Assembly: GCF_008831285.2 (NCBI RefSeq)
Contig: NC_045145.1
Location: forward strand, 23,018,040 to 23,082,039
Direction of reading: 5' to 3'
Length of the DNA stretch: 64,000 nt
From: Nymphaea colorata
Lineage: Eukaryota > Streptophyta > Magnoliopsida > Nymphaeales > Nymphaeaceae
Shown piece by piece: positions 37,508 to 49,125 of the stretch. A model generated the notes under the pieces. It saw nothing but the letters and a program-made list of their open reading frames with translations. It searched no databases and was not told the DNA's origin. Position 1 is the stretch's first letter. Each line of letters opens with the position of its first letter. The translations under genes and the position numbers were made by a program.

Positions 37508-38586
37508 GCTTTTCTACATTCTTTTTTTTTTTTTTTTTTGAAATTTTAACGGTTTATTGAATTGTTCATTTTATGAAACTAACCTTTTAATTTATTTGTT
37601 AGTTCAAGTTATGTTCAAGATATAGTGTTGTTTTCTCTTCTTCAACTTTTCAATTTTAAATTTTTTGCTTAAAGTTTTCATGCTTGCAATGGCAATTTTT
37701 TTGGAGCAAACATTTTTTCAGCATTTTTAGGCTTAAATTTAAGTTTCAAAGATTATGAATTTTAAGCACTTAACTTAATCTAACTTTTGGTTTTGAACCT
37801 AATTTAAATTTTTAATTTGTGTTTTAAATTTGAGACCTTTAGTCTTATTGTTTGAACTCAATTTTAATATTAGAATTTTCTTTGACCTTTAGATTTGAGT
37901 TTAACCTTTTTTATATTGTAATTATCACTTTTTTCTCAAAATATATTTTATAATTTTTTCTTCAATTTTCATTTTCAATGTGTAGGCAGTCATCTTTTCT
38001 TTAGTTGTTTGATTATTTATTTTATATTCTGGTCTTTTGAAAATTTATATGGTTTTAATGAAAGGTTCATTTTATGTAACTATTGTATAATTTGTTTTGT
38101 TAAATGAAGTTCTGTTTAAGATATATTGAAGGGAACATGAATTTCAATTTCTAATTTAAATCTTGTTTTTCAATTTTTTGGCGTTCAATTTTCTTGCTTT
38201 AGTTTGTCTTTAACTTTTCATTTTAGTTTTTTTCTTTTACTTAAAAGTTTTCATGCTTGCATTAGTAGTTCTCTTCAAGTGAGCTTTTTGTTACGAATTT
38301 CCATTTTTTCAATTTAAGTTTAAATTTCAAAGATTTTGAATTTTTAATATTTAGCTAAAAATTACTCTAATTTTGATTCTAATTTAAAATTTTAACATGC
38401 ATTTTAAATTTGAAACCCTTTTACATGTTGGAGTTGTATATTTTTACCTTAAATTTTAATACCAAAATATTCTTTTAACTCTTAGGTTTGAGTTCAGTTT
38501 TAAATTTTTATTGTGCATTTTAAATTTTAAGTTCTTCTTGTGTATTGGAATTTTATCCTCTTGCGTTCAACTATTTATGTATGGAT
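37508..38586 (+). repeat. T-rich strand-asymmetric repeat, copy 1
   Basis: A ~1.1-kb tract with very high T on the plus strand, built of variants of agttttcatgcttgca, aagtttaaatttcaaag and cattttaaatttgaaac. The unit occurs twice here (about 37620-37960 and 38110-38560). Related copies lie at 47760-48900 and 57560-58720 (same strand) and 39830-40640 (inverted). It codes for nothing recognisable. Confidence 0.7.
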
Positions 38587-38588
38587 TT

Positions 38589-38798
38589 TACCATAATAGA
38601 ATAATCTAAGATATTAGTACACTTTTGTCCTAACAGTTATACATCAAAGTTACTGGTAGTCTCAACAAATTTTGTCAACACAACTACTCAAAAAGCTGTA
38701 GATCAATCCCAGTTGAGGCTCACTGCTGATTCACCTACTACAGACCTAAATCAGATTCCTGTCTCAAAAAAAAGTAAAACAAAATTACCATAGAGTGA
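38589..38798. repeat. Duplicated segment, copy 2 (partner at 35002)
   Basis: Matches 35002-35276 from taccataatagaataatc to ttaccatagagtga with several short deletions. It directly follows the T-rich repeat, so the duplication moved sequence from the 35-kb locus into the repeat complex. Confidence 0.75.
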
Positions 38799-39829
38799 GA
38801 TATCTTGCTGACTCAAGAAGGAACTCAAGTAACAACGTCAAACAGCAACACTCACACAATTTAAATTATTCACCATTCATCACTACAATTAAGAAAAGAT
38901 AGATGGGAATTGGCCGGGATGGTGGTGCTCCAAAGCACCTTAACAGAACCTCTTCTTTCAAATAGCAAAAGATCACAACCCAAACCCTAGAGGAAGAAGA
39001 TTGATGAGAATCGCAAATGATGCCGGTGGCCGGATAGTGGTGCTGCCGTGCCAGAAGGGTGCTCATCTGGTCGACGGAAGACGGGAAGAGAGAGAGCAGT
39101 TGGAAAGACGGAAGGCTGAAGGCGAAGGGTGGTCTCAGGTCTGGTTGTCTGGTCACCATGGTCGACGGAAGAGAGAGCAGTAGGAAAGACGGAAGAGTAA
39201 AGACCGAAGAGAAGACTTCGGTAAACAGCGAGTGGGCTTTTTCCTTCTTTTCTGACTGCCGAGCCCTTCCAAAGGAGTTGACTAAACTAATTAGCGACGG
39301 GCTACAGAGTTGGGAAAGTCTGCAAATCAAGTCTCGATGTTTGTGTGAACCTAATTAACAAGCGAGAAACCATGGCTGATCAGTGACGTGTTCGCAGCAA
39401 GTATGACGCAATGAAAAAAGAAAAAAGAAAAAATACAACTTGGTTCAAATCAACGAAGGATCGTCCTTTCCACTTTATTGAATTATAATGAAAAATTTGG
39501 TTGTTAACATTTCCCTATTCATCACAACTTGGTTGTTAACATTTCCCTATTCATCACAACAGTCAAGTGTGGCCTAGTTTCTTAGCACATGTGCACTTCA
39601 AAAACTCCTCTTGAGTTATATAGTTGCTAGTTTTGTTTGCTATCCTCCATTCTCCTATGTTAGTTGTAAGAACATCACTCAAACCCTTCAGATTGAGTCT
39701 GCAGGTCCTCTTTTGTTGGGCTGATAATGGCAAAAATGCTATTCAGCATAGGTGGCTTGCTGTTCATGATGCAGAGAAAAGTTCCAATTGCTGATAATGG
39801 CAAAAATTTCTCGCTCCTAAAAAATTAAC

Positions 39830-40640
39830 ATTTCAAAGTAATGTTCGTATCTTCAATTTGAAAATTTAATTTATAAAATTTATACAAAACATGCCAAATT
39901 TGAGATGCAAATAAACCTGAAATTTACAAAAAAAAAAACAGATAACACAAATTTTTTGTTATGAAGATAATGAAACAAAAGTTGAAAATAAAAGGGATGA
40001 AAATAATTAAAGACAAAACAAGGATGCGAAAACTCAAAATATGTTGTGGGATAAGATAAAAATTGAAGTAGAGGGTTACACATAAAAACCCAATATTGTA
40101 ATTCAGGAACAGAAATATAAATTTCAAACATAAAATCCATACATAAAAAGTTGAATGAAAGAGGATAAAATTCCAATACACAAGAAGAACTTAAAATTTA
40201 AAATGCACAACAAAAATTTAAAACTGAACTCAAACCTAAGAGTTAAAGAATATTTTGGTATTAAAATTTAAGGTAAAAATATAGAACTCCAACATGTAAA
40301 AGGGTTTCAAATTTAAAATGCATGTTAAAACCAAACTAAAATTTAGCTAGCTCAAAATCTTTGAAATTTAAACTTAAATTGAAAAAATAGAAACTCATAA
40401 AAGAAGCCTGATTCCACGAAAATTGCCACCATAAGCATGAAAACTTTAAGCAAAAAAACTAAAATTGAAAAATGGAAGGCAAACGAAAGCATCTAAATTG
40501 AAAATTTTAAAAGATCATAAATTTAAAAAATGAAAAATTTGAAGTTAAGTTCAAACAAAATTTGAAATTTATGTTAAAATTTAATACATCTTAAACATTA
40601 TTTAAATTAAGAAAATAAATTAAACCTTCATTAAAAGATA
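39830..40640 (-). repeat. T-rich strand-asymmetric repeat, inverted copy
   Basis: A-rich on the plus strand. Its reverse complement follows the T-rich repeats at 37.5 and 47.8 kb, for example caggtttatttgcatctcaa and aagttttcatgcttatggtgg. It ends near aattaagaaaataaatt. Confidence 0.7.
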
Positions 40641-41485
40641 TAGAAAATTAGGCAGTGATCTGCCACTGCTTGTAAAGAGTTCAAATCCCAGTGTAGCTTC
40701 TTCTGTGACTTGAAGAAGAGTATCTCCCTTTGTTCACATTGTTGAGAACTAGAAAGAATTTGCATCTCATTTAACTAAAACCATTATAATTAAAAGTTTC
40801 ATGGAAACACTTATATGTTCCTCAAGCACAATCGAGATTCGGCTGGGTGAACTTTACTCAATAATTAAGCTTTTTTCCTCTCCATCTATACAATTACAAA
40901 CATGATGAATGAATCATCTCGTGAGGACTGCCAGTATTGTACAATTGAATCGACTCCGATTCCACAACTGTTGATTATGAATTGATAACATAAGGAACAT
41001 TATTAAAAAATTAAATGATATTTGACCGATTATCTCTATGGCTATGGCTGGATTTTTTTTCCATTTTGTTTTATTAAAAACTATCTCAAAAAAGGAAACT
41101 TGTCAAGCAATTGGGCATCTCAAATACACCCTTTACTACAGTTTTTAACAGCATCAAATAAAAAAAGAAAAAACTATTCGGTTATTACAGAAGTAGTTGC
41201 CTGATTTCAAGTCCTTTCTCTCTCTTTCTCTGTTTAAAAACTTTAGAAAATAATTAAAAAAAAAGGTATATGACATTTATATCAATTCGAATGGGCCGAT
41301 TGGACTGCACAAAGGCACAACAAAATATTCTAAAGAAAACTCAGATTGGCTTCATGTTAAGCCCAACAACTTGATTTTGACAATGCTTTGAGAATCATCA
41401 TGCTGCGTAAAGAGTTGCCACTCCTCAGACGTCGCCCCTCGCAAGTAGCACCGGGCTCTTGAAGGGAAGAGGGAAGGGCAGAATC

Positions 41486-41567
41486 CCCTGTTTCACACAT
41501 TGCAGAAGAAGACACAGCAAGGTGGATGCCCTGTTTCATACGTTGCAGTAGAAGACACAGCAAGCGG
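41486..41567. repeat. Two-copy 43-bp tandem duplication
   Basis: Two imperfect 43-bp units start ccctgtttcacacattgcag (41486) and ccctgtttcatacgttgcag (41529), each running to agacacagcaag. Present only in this copy of the leader region downstream of the LTR. Confidence 0.8.
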
Positions 41568-41830
41568 ACGAAAAACAGAGGATTCCAGCCAGCTCAGGCG
41601 ATGGTTTTGGGCAAGGATGGGTTCTTTGGAACCACAACGAGCAGGGGATGTCTAGGACGGCGGTATAAGGACCAACAGATAAATGCACCGGCGACGGTTT
41701 GCTGCTGAAATGGAATGCTGAAAAAAAAAAGAACTATGGCTGAACAGAGGAGCAGCAGGAACTTGCATAAGAGAGACCTATGTGACGATTGTGCAGAGAA
41801 ACCAAGGTTGCATAAGAAAATATGAACCTT

Positions 41831-41843
41831 GGCTCTGGTACCA
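41831..41843 (-). promoter_or_regulatory. Primer binding site (initiator tRNA-Met type), copy A
   Basis: The minus strand reads TGGTACCAGAGCC immediately after the LTR end. It differs at one base from TGGTATCAGAGCC, the common plant Copia site complementary to initiator methionine tRNA. Confidence 0.7.
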
Positions 41844-42155
41844 TGAAAAAAGAAAGCAGAAGGTGACACAGGCAAGTGAGTAAATCTCTTTCTATATATG
41901 ATTTGAAAGAGTTTTCGTTTTATTTATAATGTTTATACGGTTGATACAAAAATAGTTACAAGATACAACGTGATGAGGCAGCTATACATACGGTAAAGAG
42001 TTGCAACATTTGAAAACCTTCTCTTGCTGGGATGAATCTTCACACGGCAATTCCTGATTGCCAATCTTCATTTCTTCCTTTATTTCTCCACACGGTAATC
42101 TTTCATTGCCTCTTTCCTTTTGACATCTCTTTCCTTAACACTAAAAGTGACGCTC
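41844..42155 (-). mobile_element. Copia-type LTR end downstream of gene copy A
   Basis: On the minus strand this holds a TATA box (tataaata, 41921-41928) and terminates ...ttttttca directly before a primer binding site. The upper border is uncertain because similarity with copy B continues into the gene's 3' flank. Orientation is the same as the gene at 42267-42806, and the LTR lies downstream of it. No gag or pol is present. Confidence 0.6.
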
Positions 42156-42266
42156 TCCAAAGAAAAACACACGAACACCCACGGCAAACGCTTGTTCCTT
42201 CTGCTGTAATTAGAGCACGAAACCAAACGGACCAAACCTCTGTTCTGGGTGCTTCTTCTTCCCCAC

Positions 42267-42806
42267 TCAAAGCGACGCGAGATAACTCATGCATACTCCC
42301 GCTGTAATTAGAACTGCCACAGTTGTGATGAATAGGGAAACAACCCGAAGACAATTTAGACAGATCTCACTCGTTTCCAGGTAAAGAGCAAAGATCCTCC
42401 AATACAACGTGAGAAGCAAACCGATGGCCATCAGGAAAAAGACTGCTTCCAAAGGAAGGCCAAGCCAAGCAGAAGGCAGCGCCTTTACCAAGCACACTGA
42501 TACAAGCCCCACAATCCAACTGCACTGAATAGCAATGAGAGTCGAACCTACGGCACCCCAATCAATTAAAGCCTGCGATTGCAGCCCATCGTTATGTGAT
42601 GAAGAAGGACCGGGCAATGGTAGAGAGGAGGAAGAATCACGGAGGGGGGTAGACGTAGAAGCGACGGGCGACACGGCAGTTGAGGGATGTAAGGAGTTTG
42701 AATTCTCTGAGACCTCGCCAGATTCGACGTCACGGAAGGTCGATGGGAACGACACGATGTTCCTCAGCCTCCGGGCAATGGCAACAACTAAGAGCTTGGA
42801 AGCCAT
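42267..42806 (-). CDS. Small three-helix membrane protein, copy A
   Basis: Predicted 179-residue intronless protein of unknown function. The first ~75 residues are soluble and rich in Ser, Pro and Thr (MASKLLVVAIARRLRNIVSF, then VESGEVSENSN and repeated SS/PS runs). Three hydrophobic helices follow: about 85-108 (STLIAIQCSWIVGLVSVCLV), 114-138 (LPLEAVFFLMAIGLLLTLYW) and 152-179 (LRVVSLFITTVAVLITAGV). A TATA box lies 85 nt upstream at 42891-42898, and the start is the first ATG after it. Copy C at 50794-51333 is almost identical, with four residue changes. I do not recognise the family. It may be a host gene duplicated together with an adjacent LTR. The conserved open frame suggests recent duplication or function. 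Confidence 0.65.
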   Translation of the reverse strand: MASKLLVVAIARRLRNIVSFPSTFRDVESGEVSENSNSLHPSTAVSPVASTSTPLRDSSSSLPLPGPSSSHNDGLQSQALIDWGAVGSTLIAIQCSWIVGLVSVCLVKALPSAWLGLPLEAVFFLMAIGLLLTLYWRIFALYLETSEICLNCLRVVSLFITTVAVLITAGVCMSYLASL

Positions 42807-42890
42807 GAAGCTAGCTAGCTATTCTCCGAATGCACTAAACTCTCATGTTGTGAATGAAGCAGTGTGAGAAACGCATAAGAGAAGCTGCGT

Positions 42891-42898
42891 ATTTATAG
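42891..42898 (-). promoter_or_regulatory. TATA box of membrane-protein copy A
   Basis: The minus strand reads ctataaatacg 85-92 nt upstream of the start codon, a usual plant distance allowing a ~55-nt leader. The same site is present upstream of copy C (51418-51425). Confidence 0.6.
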
Positions 42899-43027
42899 AG
42901 TTGGGAGACGCCCCAACAGTAACATATGAAAAGGCTGTAAAGGAGCACTAAGGGTCGTTGGTAGATCCCTGCTGAGAATATATTTCTTTTTCCACGAGGA
43001 AAAAAATGGAGCACTAAGGTTCGGTGG

Positions 43028-43206
43028 AAGTCTTTTTCCTGATGGCCATCGGTTTGCTTCTCACGTTGTATTGGCGGATCTTTGCTCTTTACCTGGAAAC
43101 GAGTGGGATCTGTCTAAATTGTCTTCGGGTTGTTTCCCTATTCATCACAACTGTGGCAGTTCTAATTACAGCGGGAGTATGCATGAGTTATCTCGGGTCG
43201 CTTTGA
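43028..43206 (+). pseudogene. Inverted 3' fragment of the membrane-protein gene, copy B
   Basis: The plus strand encodes the last ~60 residues of the 179-aa protein (VFFLMAIGLLLTLYW to ITAGVCMSYLGSL, then stop). The 5' two thirds are missing: the break is at ggtgga/agtctttttcc. It is an inverted copy of part of copy A; together 41677-42444 and 43028-43801 form inverted arms of about 770 bp with a 583-bp spacer that contains the 5' half of copy A. Confidence 0.8.
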
Positions 43207-43326
43207 GTGGGGAAGAAGAAGCACCCAGAACAGAGGTTTGGTCCGTTTGGTTTCGTGCTCTAATTACAGCGGAAGGAACAAGCGTTTGCCGTGGGTGTTC
43301 GTGTGTTTTTCTTTGGAGAGCGTCAC

Positions 43327-43629
43327 TTGTTAGTGTTAAGGAAAGAGATGTCAAAAGGAAAGAGGCAATCAAAGATTACCGTGTGGAGAAATAAGAGAAG
43401 AAATGAAGATTGGCAATCAGGAATTGCCGTGTGAAATTCATCCCAGCAAGGGAAGGTTTTCAAATGTTGCAAACTCTTTACCATATGTATAGCTGCCTCA
43501 TCACGTTGTATCTTGTTACCATTTCTGTATCAACCGTGCAAACATTATAAATAAAACTAAAACTCTTTCAAATCATATATAGCAAGAGATTTACTCACTT
43601 TCTCTGTCACCTTCTGCTTTCTTTTTTCA
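43327..43629 (+). mobile_element. Copia-type LTR end downstream of gene copy B
   Basis: About 300 bp from tgttagtgttaagg (a plausible TG start) to ...cttttttca (CA end), with TATA box tataaata at 43546-43553. It is followed at once by the primer binding site at 43630-43642 and a leader that stops at 43801, where another repeat (tctagatgttttgttaac) begins. No internal retroelement genes remain. Confidence 0.65.
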
Positions 43630-43642
43630 TGGTACCAGAGCC
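43630..43642 (+). promoter_or_regulatory. Primer binding site (initiator tRNA-Met type), copy B
   Basis: TGGTACCAGAGCC directly after the LTR CA end, one base from the standard Copia initiator-tRNA site. Confidence 0.7.
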
Positions 43643-43935
43643 AAGGTTCATATTTTCTTATGCAACCTTGGTTTCTCTGCACAATCGTCACATAGGTCTC
43701 TCTTATGCAAGTTCTTGCTGCTCTTCTGTTCAGCCATAATTCTTTTTTTTTCAGCATTCCATTTCAGCAGTAAACCGTCGCCGGTGCATTTCTCTGTTGG
43801 TCTAGATGTTTTGTTAACATTGCCACTTTATATAAAAATAAGTACTTTTTGTAGATATATGTGAAGAATGGCCCACACGTTGCCCAGACCAACCTCTACC
43901 CTGAAGTTCCAACCATAGACACAAAAAAGTACTCA

Positions 43936-44162
43936 ATTTCATGGCCTTCGCTTTTTCTATTCCATTTTAGATGCAGACCAGTTAGAAAAGAAGAAGATCA
44001 CATCTATTGCTTTTTAACAAAACATTGACACATCTATTGCTTTTCAAACTAGTCTAGTCTGTACTTGCCACTACACGGCACTTTCTATACAAGTAAGCAC
44101 CATAGGACGGCGTCTTGTCTTCTGTTTCTCTCCCTAGAAAATCCTCTGATGCGGTGACTTCT
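43936..44162 (+). repeat. Left arm of a ~230-bp inverted repeat
   Basis: From atttcatggccttcgc to gatgcggtgacttct, matching the reverse complement of 44974-45204 with only scattered mismatches. It contains the subrepeat cacatctattgctttttaac found again in tandem at 52.9-53.2 and 54.05-54.16 kb. The 811-bp loop (44163-44973) holds no recognisable gene; its last ~70 bases match 53826-53880. Confidence 0.85.
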
Positions 44163-44973
44163 CCCTAGAAAATAAATGTTCCTCAACTCATGGTCAGTAA
44201 GATTTGATCCTTGATACAAAGAGAATAAGTCAATTATGATAATCGGCATATGATATGAGAAATAGCATCAGGCCTTTTACTTACTTAATCTTTAAGATTT
44301 ATTGCTATACATACAGGATTTACAAATATGCATTCTGAAGTTATTACAATTTTGACAAAAATATCAGACAATAAAATGAAATACTCTTCTTCCTCACTCG
44401 GATCATCACTTGTAATTGCATGACATAAAATCCTAAGATTAGTACTCTTAGTCCGCATCAGACCAGGCAGTGGCCCCACGAAATTGACTTTCAAAGCTTA
44501 CAAAAGTTTGTTTATGGATAATGGTTGAGCAAATGTTAACACCTCTTGAATATATAATGTAGAATAGATTATGAGTTTTTTCATTCAACATGTTTGAATT
44601 GAGGGAATGGAGAGATATTAATCAATAGAATGAAAGGCAAAGAAAAAGGAGAAATCAATGGTAGGGAAGGAAAGGAAAAAAAGAGAGAAGGAAATGAATT
44701 AATATTTTTATTCTTTCCATTCTTTTCTCACTTTTCATCCATCCAAATAAGGTGTTAAGCTTATATACCTAGATAATTTTTATATTATTTGGAATTATGT
44801 TTTTAATTTAACTTTCGACATTTCCTAACCTTCTTAAAAACTGAAAATTTGAATCGAACTTGTCAGGCTTAAGTCGGTCACAGCTCACAAATTAATAAAT
44901 TTTCTTAATCATGTATATAAGAATAATTATAAAAACAAAACAAAAAAAAACTTTTTTAGTCAAACCTATGCGA

Positions 44974-45204
44974 AGAAGTCACCGCATCAGAGGATTTTCT
45001 AGGGAGAGAAACAGAAGACAAGACGCCGTCCTGTGGTGCTTACTTGTATAGAAAGTGCCGCGTAGTGGCAAGTATGCAGACTAGACTAGTTTGAAAAGCA
45101 ATAGATGTGTCAATGTTTTGTTAAAAAGCAATAGATGTGATCTTTTTCTTTTCTAACTGGTCTGCATTTAAAATGGAATAGAAAAAGCGAAGGCCATGAA
45201 ATTT
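44974..45204 (-). repeat. Right arm of the ~230-bp inverted repeat
   Basis: Reverse complement of 43936-44162. It abuts the start of the 5-kb direct duplication at about 45201. Long terminal inverted repeats around a non-coding loop suggest a Foldback-like or long-TIR MULE-like element; no target duplication was identified. Confidence 0.85.
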
Positions 45205-45644
45205 TGTATAAACGAAGTATATAAATAGTATGGTTTTCTTTTTTCTACTTTTCTTGTTTTTCTTGTGGCCATTGGTCGAAAAGACTTGTCCAGCCAAACA
45301 GGCTAAACACTAGACCGACAAAGAGCTGCTCCATTGGGCTTTACAATCATCCTATTGTATTCTCCCATGTTTCCCGGAACATTTTTCCCAGACATTATCA
45401 TTTTACAAGTGCTTGTGTGACAGCAGCCATTGCATTTATGCTTGTTCTTGTTATTGTGGTAGGCTCGTTTGAAACTTATATTCGGTACTGTTACTGTCTG
45501 CAAGAATATTTTTTGTGCTTCTTATTTTTAAATCATATCCCAACATATCATTTTTCACTAGTGTTGAAGGAAACACATAAGATCTGACACCCAATTCAAG
45601 TAGTTGTTGTTTCATCCCTCTTCCTTCCTCCTCCACGCACAAAC

Positions 45645-45647
<3 letters not shown>

Positions 45648-45675
<28 letters not shown>
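45648..45675. repeat. GA microsatellite in duplication copy A
   Basis: About 14 GA units; the other duplication copy has about 9 (55450-55468), showing slippage since duplication. Confidence 0.9.
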
Positions 45676-45679
<4 letters not shown>

Positions 45680-46917
45680 AAAAAAAAAGAGAAAAAAAGA
45701 AAACCCTTACTGCACAAATCATAGAGGCATATTCTAGTGTAGTTAATTAGAACACAGTGGAATTCGTGCGTGTAGCTTTGAACATTCAAGAATGTATAAT
45801 ACAAAGGTTGGAGAACATGGCTTTGGATGGTCACCAATGTGAAGCAATGGGCACATTATATTGCATATAATACTTTTGAGAAAGAATCATTAATGGTAGG
45901 TGACCAAATAAGAAATGGGGGGAAATTTGACAACAAATCTTTTTTTTCTTTTTTTTTTAAACAGAGAAAAGTTGTAAACTTTGGATTGTATCTTCACTTA
46001 TTATGACAATCGATACCACCCATTTGTTAATTTGTTTTTCCAATCTTTCATGATTAATGTCAATGAGTGTCAAATTTGATTATCTATGTGGGCAAAATTT
46101 ATAAAGGTTTTTTTTTCACCTTTACAAAGCAAAAATTGATTGGAAGGATTGTATATACCATGAAAAATGACATTATATAGTTGGAGTACTTGAGAAACAA
46201 AAGGGGGAGATGATAAAAGGGAATCCTTGTTGTCACTGGTGCATATTTTCTTTCCAGTCATAGGTAATACCTACCCAAATGGTTGTGCATTACGCCCCCG
46301 TGACACCAAGTAGAAAATACATGGTCCATTTCACTAATGAATAACAGAAAAATACAATAATTTATATATTTAGACTAAAAGCAAATGTAATGCTACCATC
46401 ACTGCATTGAAACAAATCAACTTGGAAAATAAGAACTTCTCAATTTGGTAAATGTGTTAAGTCTTGCATTTAGTTTTCCAAGGGAAATAAAAATGCCCTC
46501 CTTTTTTGTTCACAAATAACTTGTATTGGTAAATGCGAAGCCATATGTTTCCACAAAATTTTCCTCACTATTGGAGATATTTATCCTTTATTAAATTTTT
46601 AAATCTGTTCTTATCTTTTCTTTTTTTTTAGACAAGTTTATTTTTTAGGTTAAGGCTGTTCAGATGCAAAGCTGCTCCTTTCCTTTTTATTAATAAAGAA
46701 TGAAAAATAAAAATACATCCTTGAAAAAAAAAATGATTGAGTACTAGCCTAAAGCTTTGGCCAAAGGATCAACAAGAGACTTAAAGACCTCACTGCAAGA
46801 TTTGCAACTCCTAATTATAGTCTTATTCTTAGCCATATGTAGGGGTTAGTACCTCACCTTGGCTTTTATAAATTATGAACTTTTTGTTCCAACATTTGCT
46901 TCCAACATTTAGGTACT

Positions 46918-47319
46918 AGGGATGTCAAAGAATCAAATTTGAATAGGATAAACTCATAATCGTATCTATTCTTTTGCATAATCTGCATGCTTGGAATTGA
47001 ATTCAGATTCAAATATAAACAAACAAACAAACAAAAAATCATATCTAAATTTTAATATGATTCTGATATCCAATATCACAATCTGAATCTGAATCCAAAT
47101 TTTGAACAATATCTGGCTGATTTTCAAAAGGTAACGGCATTGGATATATAATGTTTTTTCAAAACTAGATATCATGTGAACCCAAAACTCATCTGTTGTC
47201 TCTTCTTCAATCCGAAGCCGACCCACTTTATTAATCGGATACTATTTTTTTTATATCCAATTTTTTTTTAGAACTATCCAATTGGCTATTGGATCAAACC
47301 TGGATACATTGACATCCCT
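46918..47319. mobile_element. Non-autonomous element with AGGGATGTCAA inverted ends
   Basis: A 402-bp element with a perfect 11-bp terminal inverted repeat, agggatgtcaa and ttgacatccct. The interior is AT-rich with gaatttgaat and atccaatat motifs and no coding capacity. The flanks give no convincing target duplication, so the superfamily is unassigned. It is the best-preserved member of the family seen at 8.3, 19.1 and 31.3 kb. Confidence 0.75.
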
Positions 47320-47759
47320 ATCTTCCACCAAATAAGTTTAACTATAGCTTCCCTAGGTGCTGAAGCAGTATTGGACCTTGGGTATAAAGGGGAGACAAGG
47401 AGAAGGGAAGAGAACCTTCAATCGTTTGATTGCTATCCATTGGGACATGACAGATACAATGCCCTGTTTATCATACTACTGTCATGTCCTCATGGACAAT
47501 GATGTTTTTTGTCTATCGTTTGATGATTTTAGGAACATAACACTATATTTCTCTTGTCCAATGTTTGTTTCACACATGTCTATTCTGTCACACTTGTTTG
47601 AAGTTTTTCTTTGTTTTGTCAAATCTATCCATTCTAGCTAATGTTTGTGCCTTCTACGGTTAGTTATGTCTATCCTGTCTACTGTTTGTTTATGCTATAT
47701 TCGAATTGTTTGTTATATCCATTGTTTCTGTTTTCTACGATCAGTTTTGTCTATTATAT

Positions 47760-48900
47760 TCTCTCAATTTAAATAGTGTTTAAGATATATTAAACTTAAC
47801 ATAAATTTCAAATTTTGTTTGAAGTTTAACTTCAAATTTTTAATGTTTTTAATTTTATGCTCTTTTAAAAGTTTCAATTTAAATGCTTTAGTTTGTCTTC
47901 AATTTTTTAATTTTTGTTTTTTTGCTTAAAGTTTCAATGCTTATGGTGGCAATTTTCGTGGAATCAGGTTTTTTTCATGAGTTTCTATTTTTTCTATTTA
48001 AGTTTAAATTTCAAGGATTTTGAATTAGCTAAATTGTAGTTTGGTTTTAAATCTAATTTAAAAGTTTTAATATGCGTTTTAAATTTGAGGTCTTGGAATT
48101 CTATTGTCTTATATCCAATTTTAATATTAGATATTTTTTAACCTTGAGGTATGAGTTTAATGTTTTTATATTGTAACTATAACTTTTTCAAAAATAAGCT
48201 TTTCTACATTCTAATTTTATCTTTTTTACATTTTTTTTAATTTGTGTTATGTGTTTTTTTTTTATAAATTTCAGGTTTATTTGCATCTCAAATTTGGCAT
48301 GTTTGTATGAATTTTATAAATCAAATTTTTTAATTGAAGATATGAACAGTACTTTGAAATTTTAATTTCGTGCTTTGAAGTTACTTACGTTTTCGTATTC
48401 ATTTTTTTAGGTTTTGCTTCAGATTTTGCCTTATAATCTATTTTTTAGTATTCAATTAATTTTGTGCTTTTTTGCTTTCCTTTTTAATTTTTGTTTTAAA
48501 TTTGTGTTTTGAGTCTATGCTTCATTCTTTGGGTGTTTAAATAGCTATTTCATAATTTATCATATAAGTTCATAATTTCAATTGCCTTATTTAGCCACAA
48601 TTTTTTGAATTTTGTGCCATTTTTTAATGTTAAAGGGTTTGTACCACGAATATTTAACTTTATCATTTGTTTTTAATTTTATCTTCGAACCAGATTCTAA
48701 AATTAGTGAATTGTATCTTTCTTCTAGAAGTTTTAATTTTTAGTTTTCTTGTTTTGCTTTTAAACACGTACTTGAAAATTCTTGTTAAATATATCTTTTT
48801 ATGAATTACAAATTTTAGTACATTCTTGAATATCTGAAGAATCTGGAGTGCTTGTCACCTACAACCTTAAATCTAATTTCAAATTTTTAACATAATTTTT
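47760..48900 (+). repeat. T-rich strand-asymmetric repeat, copy 2
   Basis: Same family as 37508-38586, with gcttaaagtttcaatgctta, aagtttaaatttcaagg and gcgttttaaatttgagg. It extends beyond the first copy to include caggtttatttgcatctcaa, which also occurs in the inverted copy at 39.8-40.6 kb. Confidence 0.7.
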
Positions 48901-48968
48901 GAATTTGAGGCCCTTTTATGTTTGTAGTTTCGATCCATGTTATATACAAATCTTGAATTTCAAGTGTT

Positions 48969-49125
48969 GTCGGGCCGACCCGGGCCTTATAATATTAAAA
49001 AAAATTATTTTTAAATTTAATACTATATATGTTATTATTTAAAATATTAATTTAGATTAAAAATTAATTTTATAATTAAAAAATACTTTTTAATTGTAAA
49101 CGGGCCCGGCCCAATTCCCACCCCT
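48969..49125. repeat. GGGCCGG-ended AT-core repeat
   Basis: GC-rich ends gtcgggccgacccgggcc and cgggcccggcccaattccc flank a ~110-bp A/T core. The duplicate is at 58752-58907 and a degraded relative at 640-785. Confidence 0.6.

Noticed and set aside
38866..39330. 154-codon minus-strand ORF
   Set aside because: It overlaps a local imperfect tandem repeat (gtcgacggaagacggga-like units at about 39072 and 39160). Composition is Ser/Leu/Phe-rich, and no family or promoter is seen.
40650..40700. tRNA-like motif (gttcaaatccca) near 40677
   Set aside because: Looks like a T-arm, but no acceptor or anticodon stems can be formed around it.
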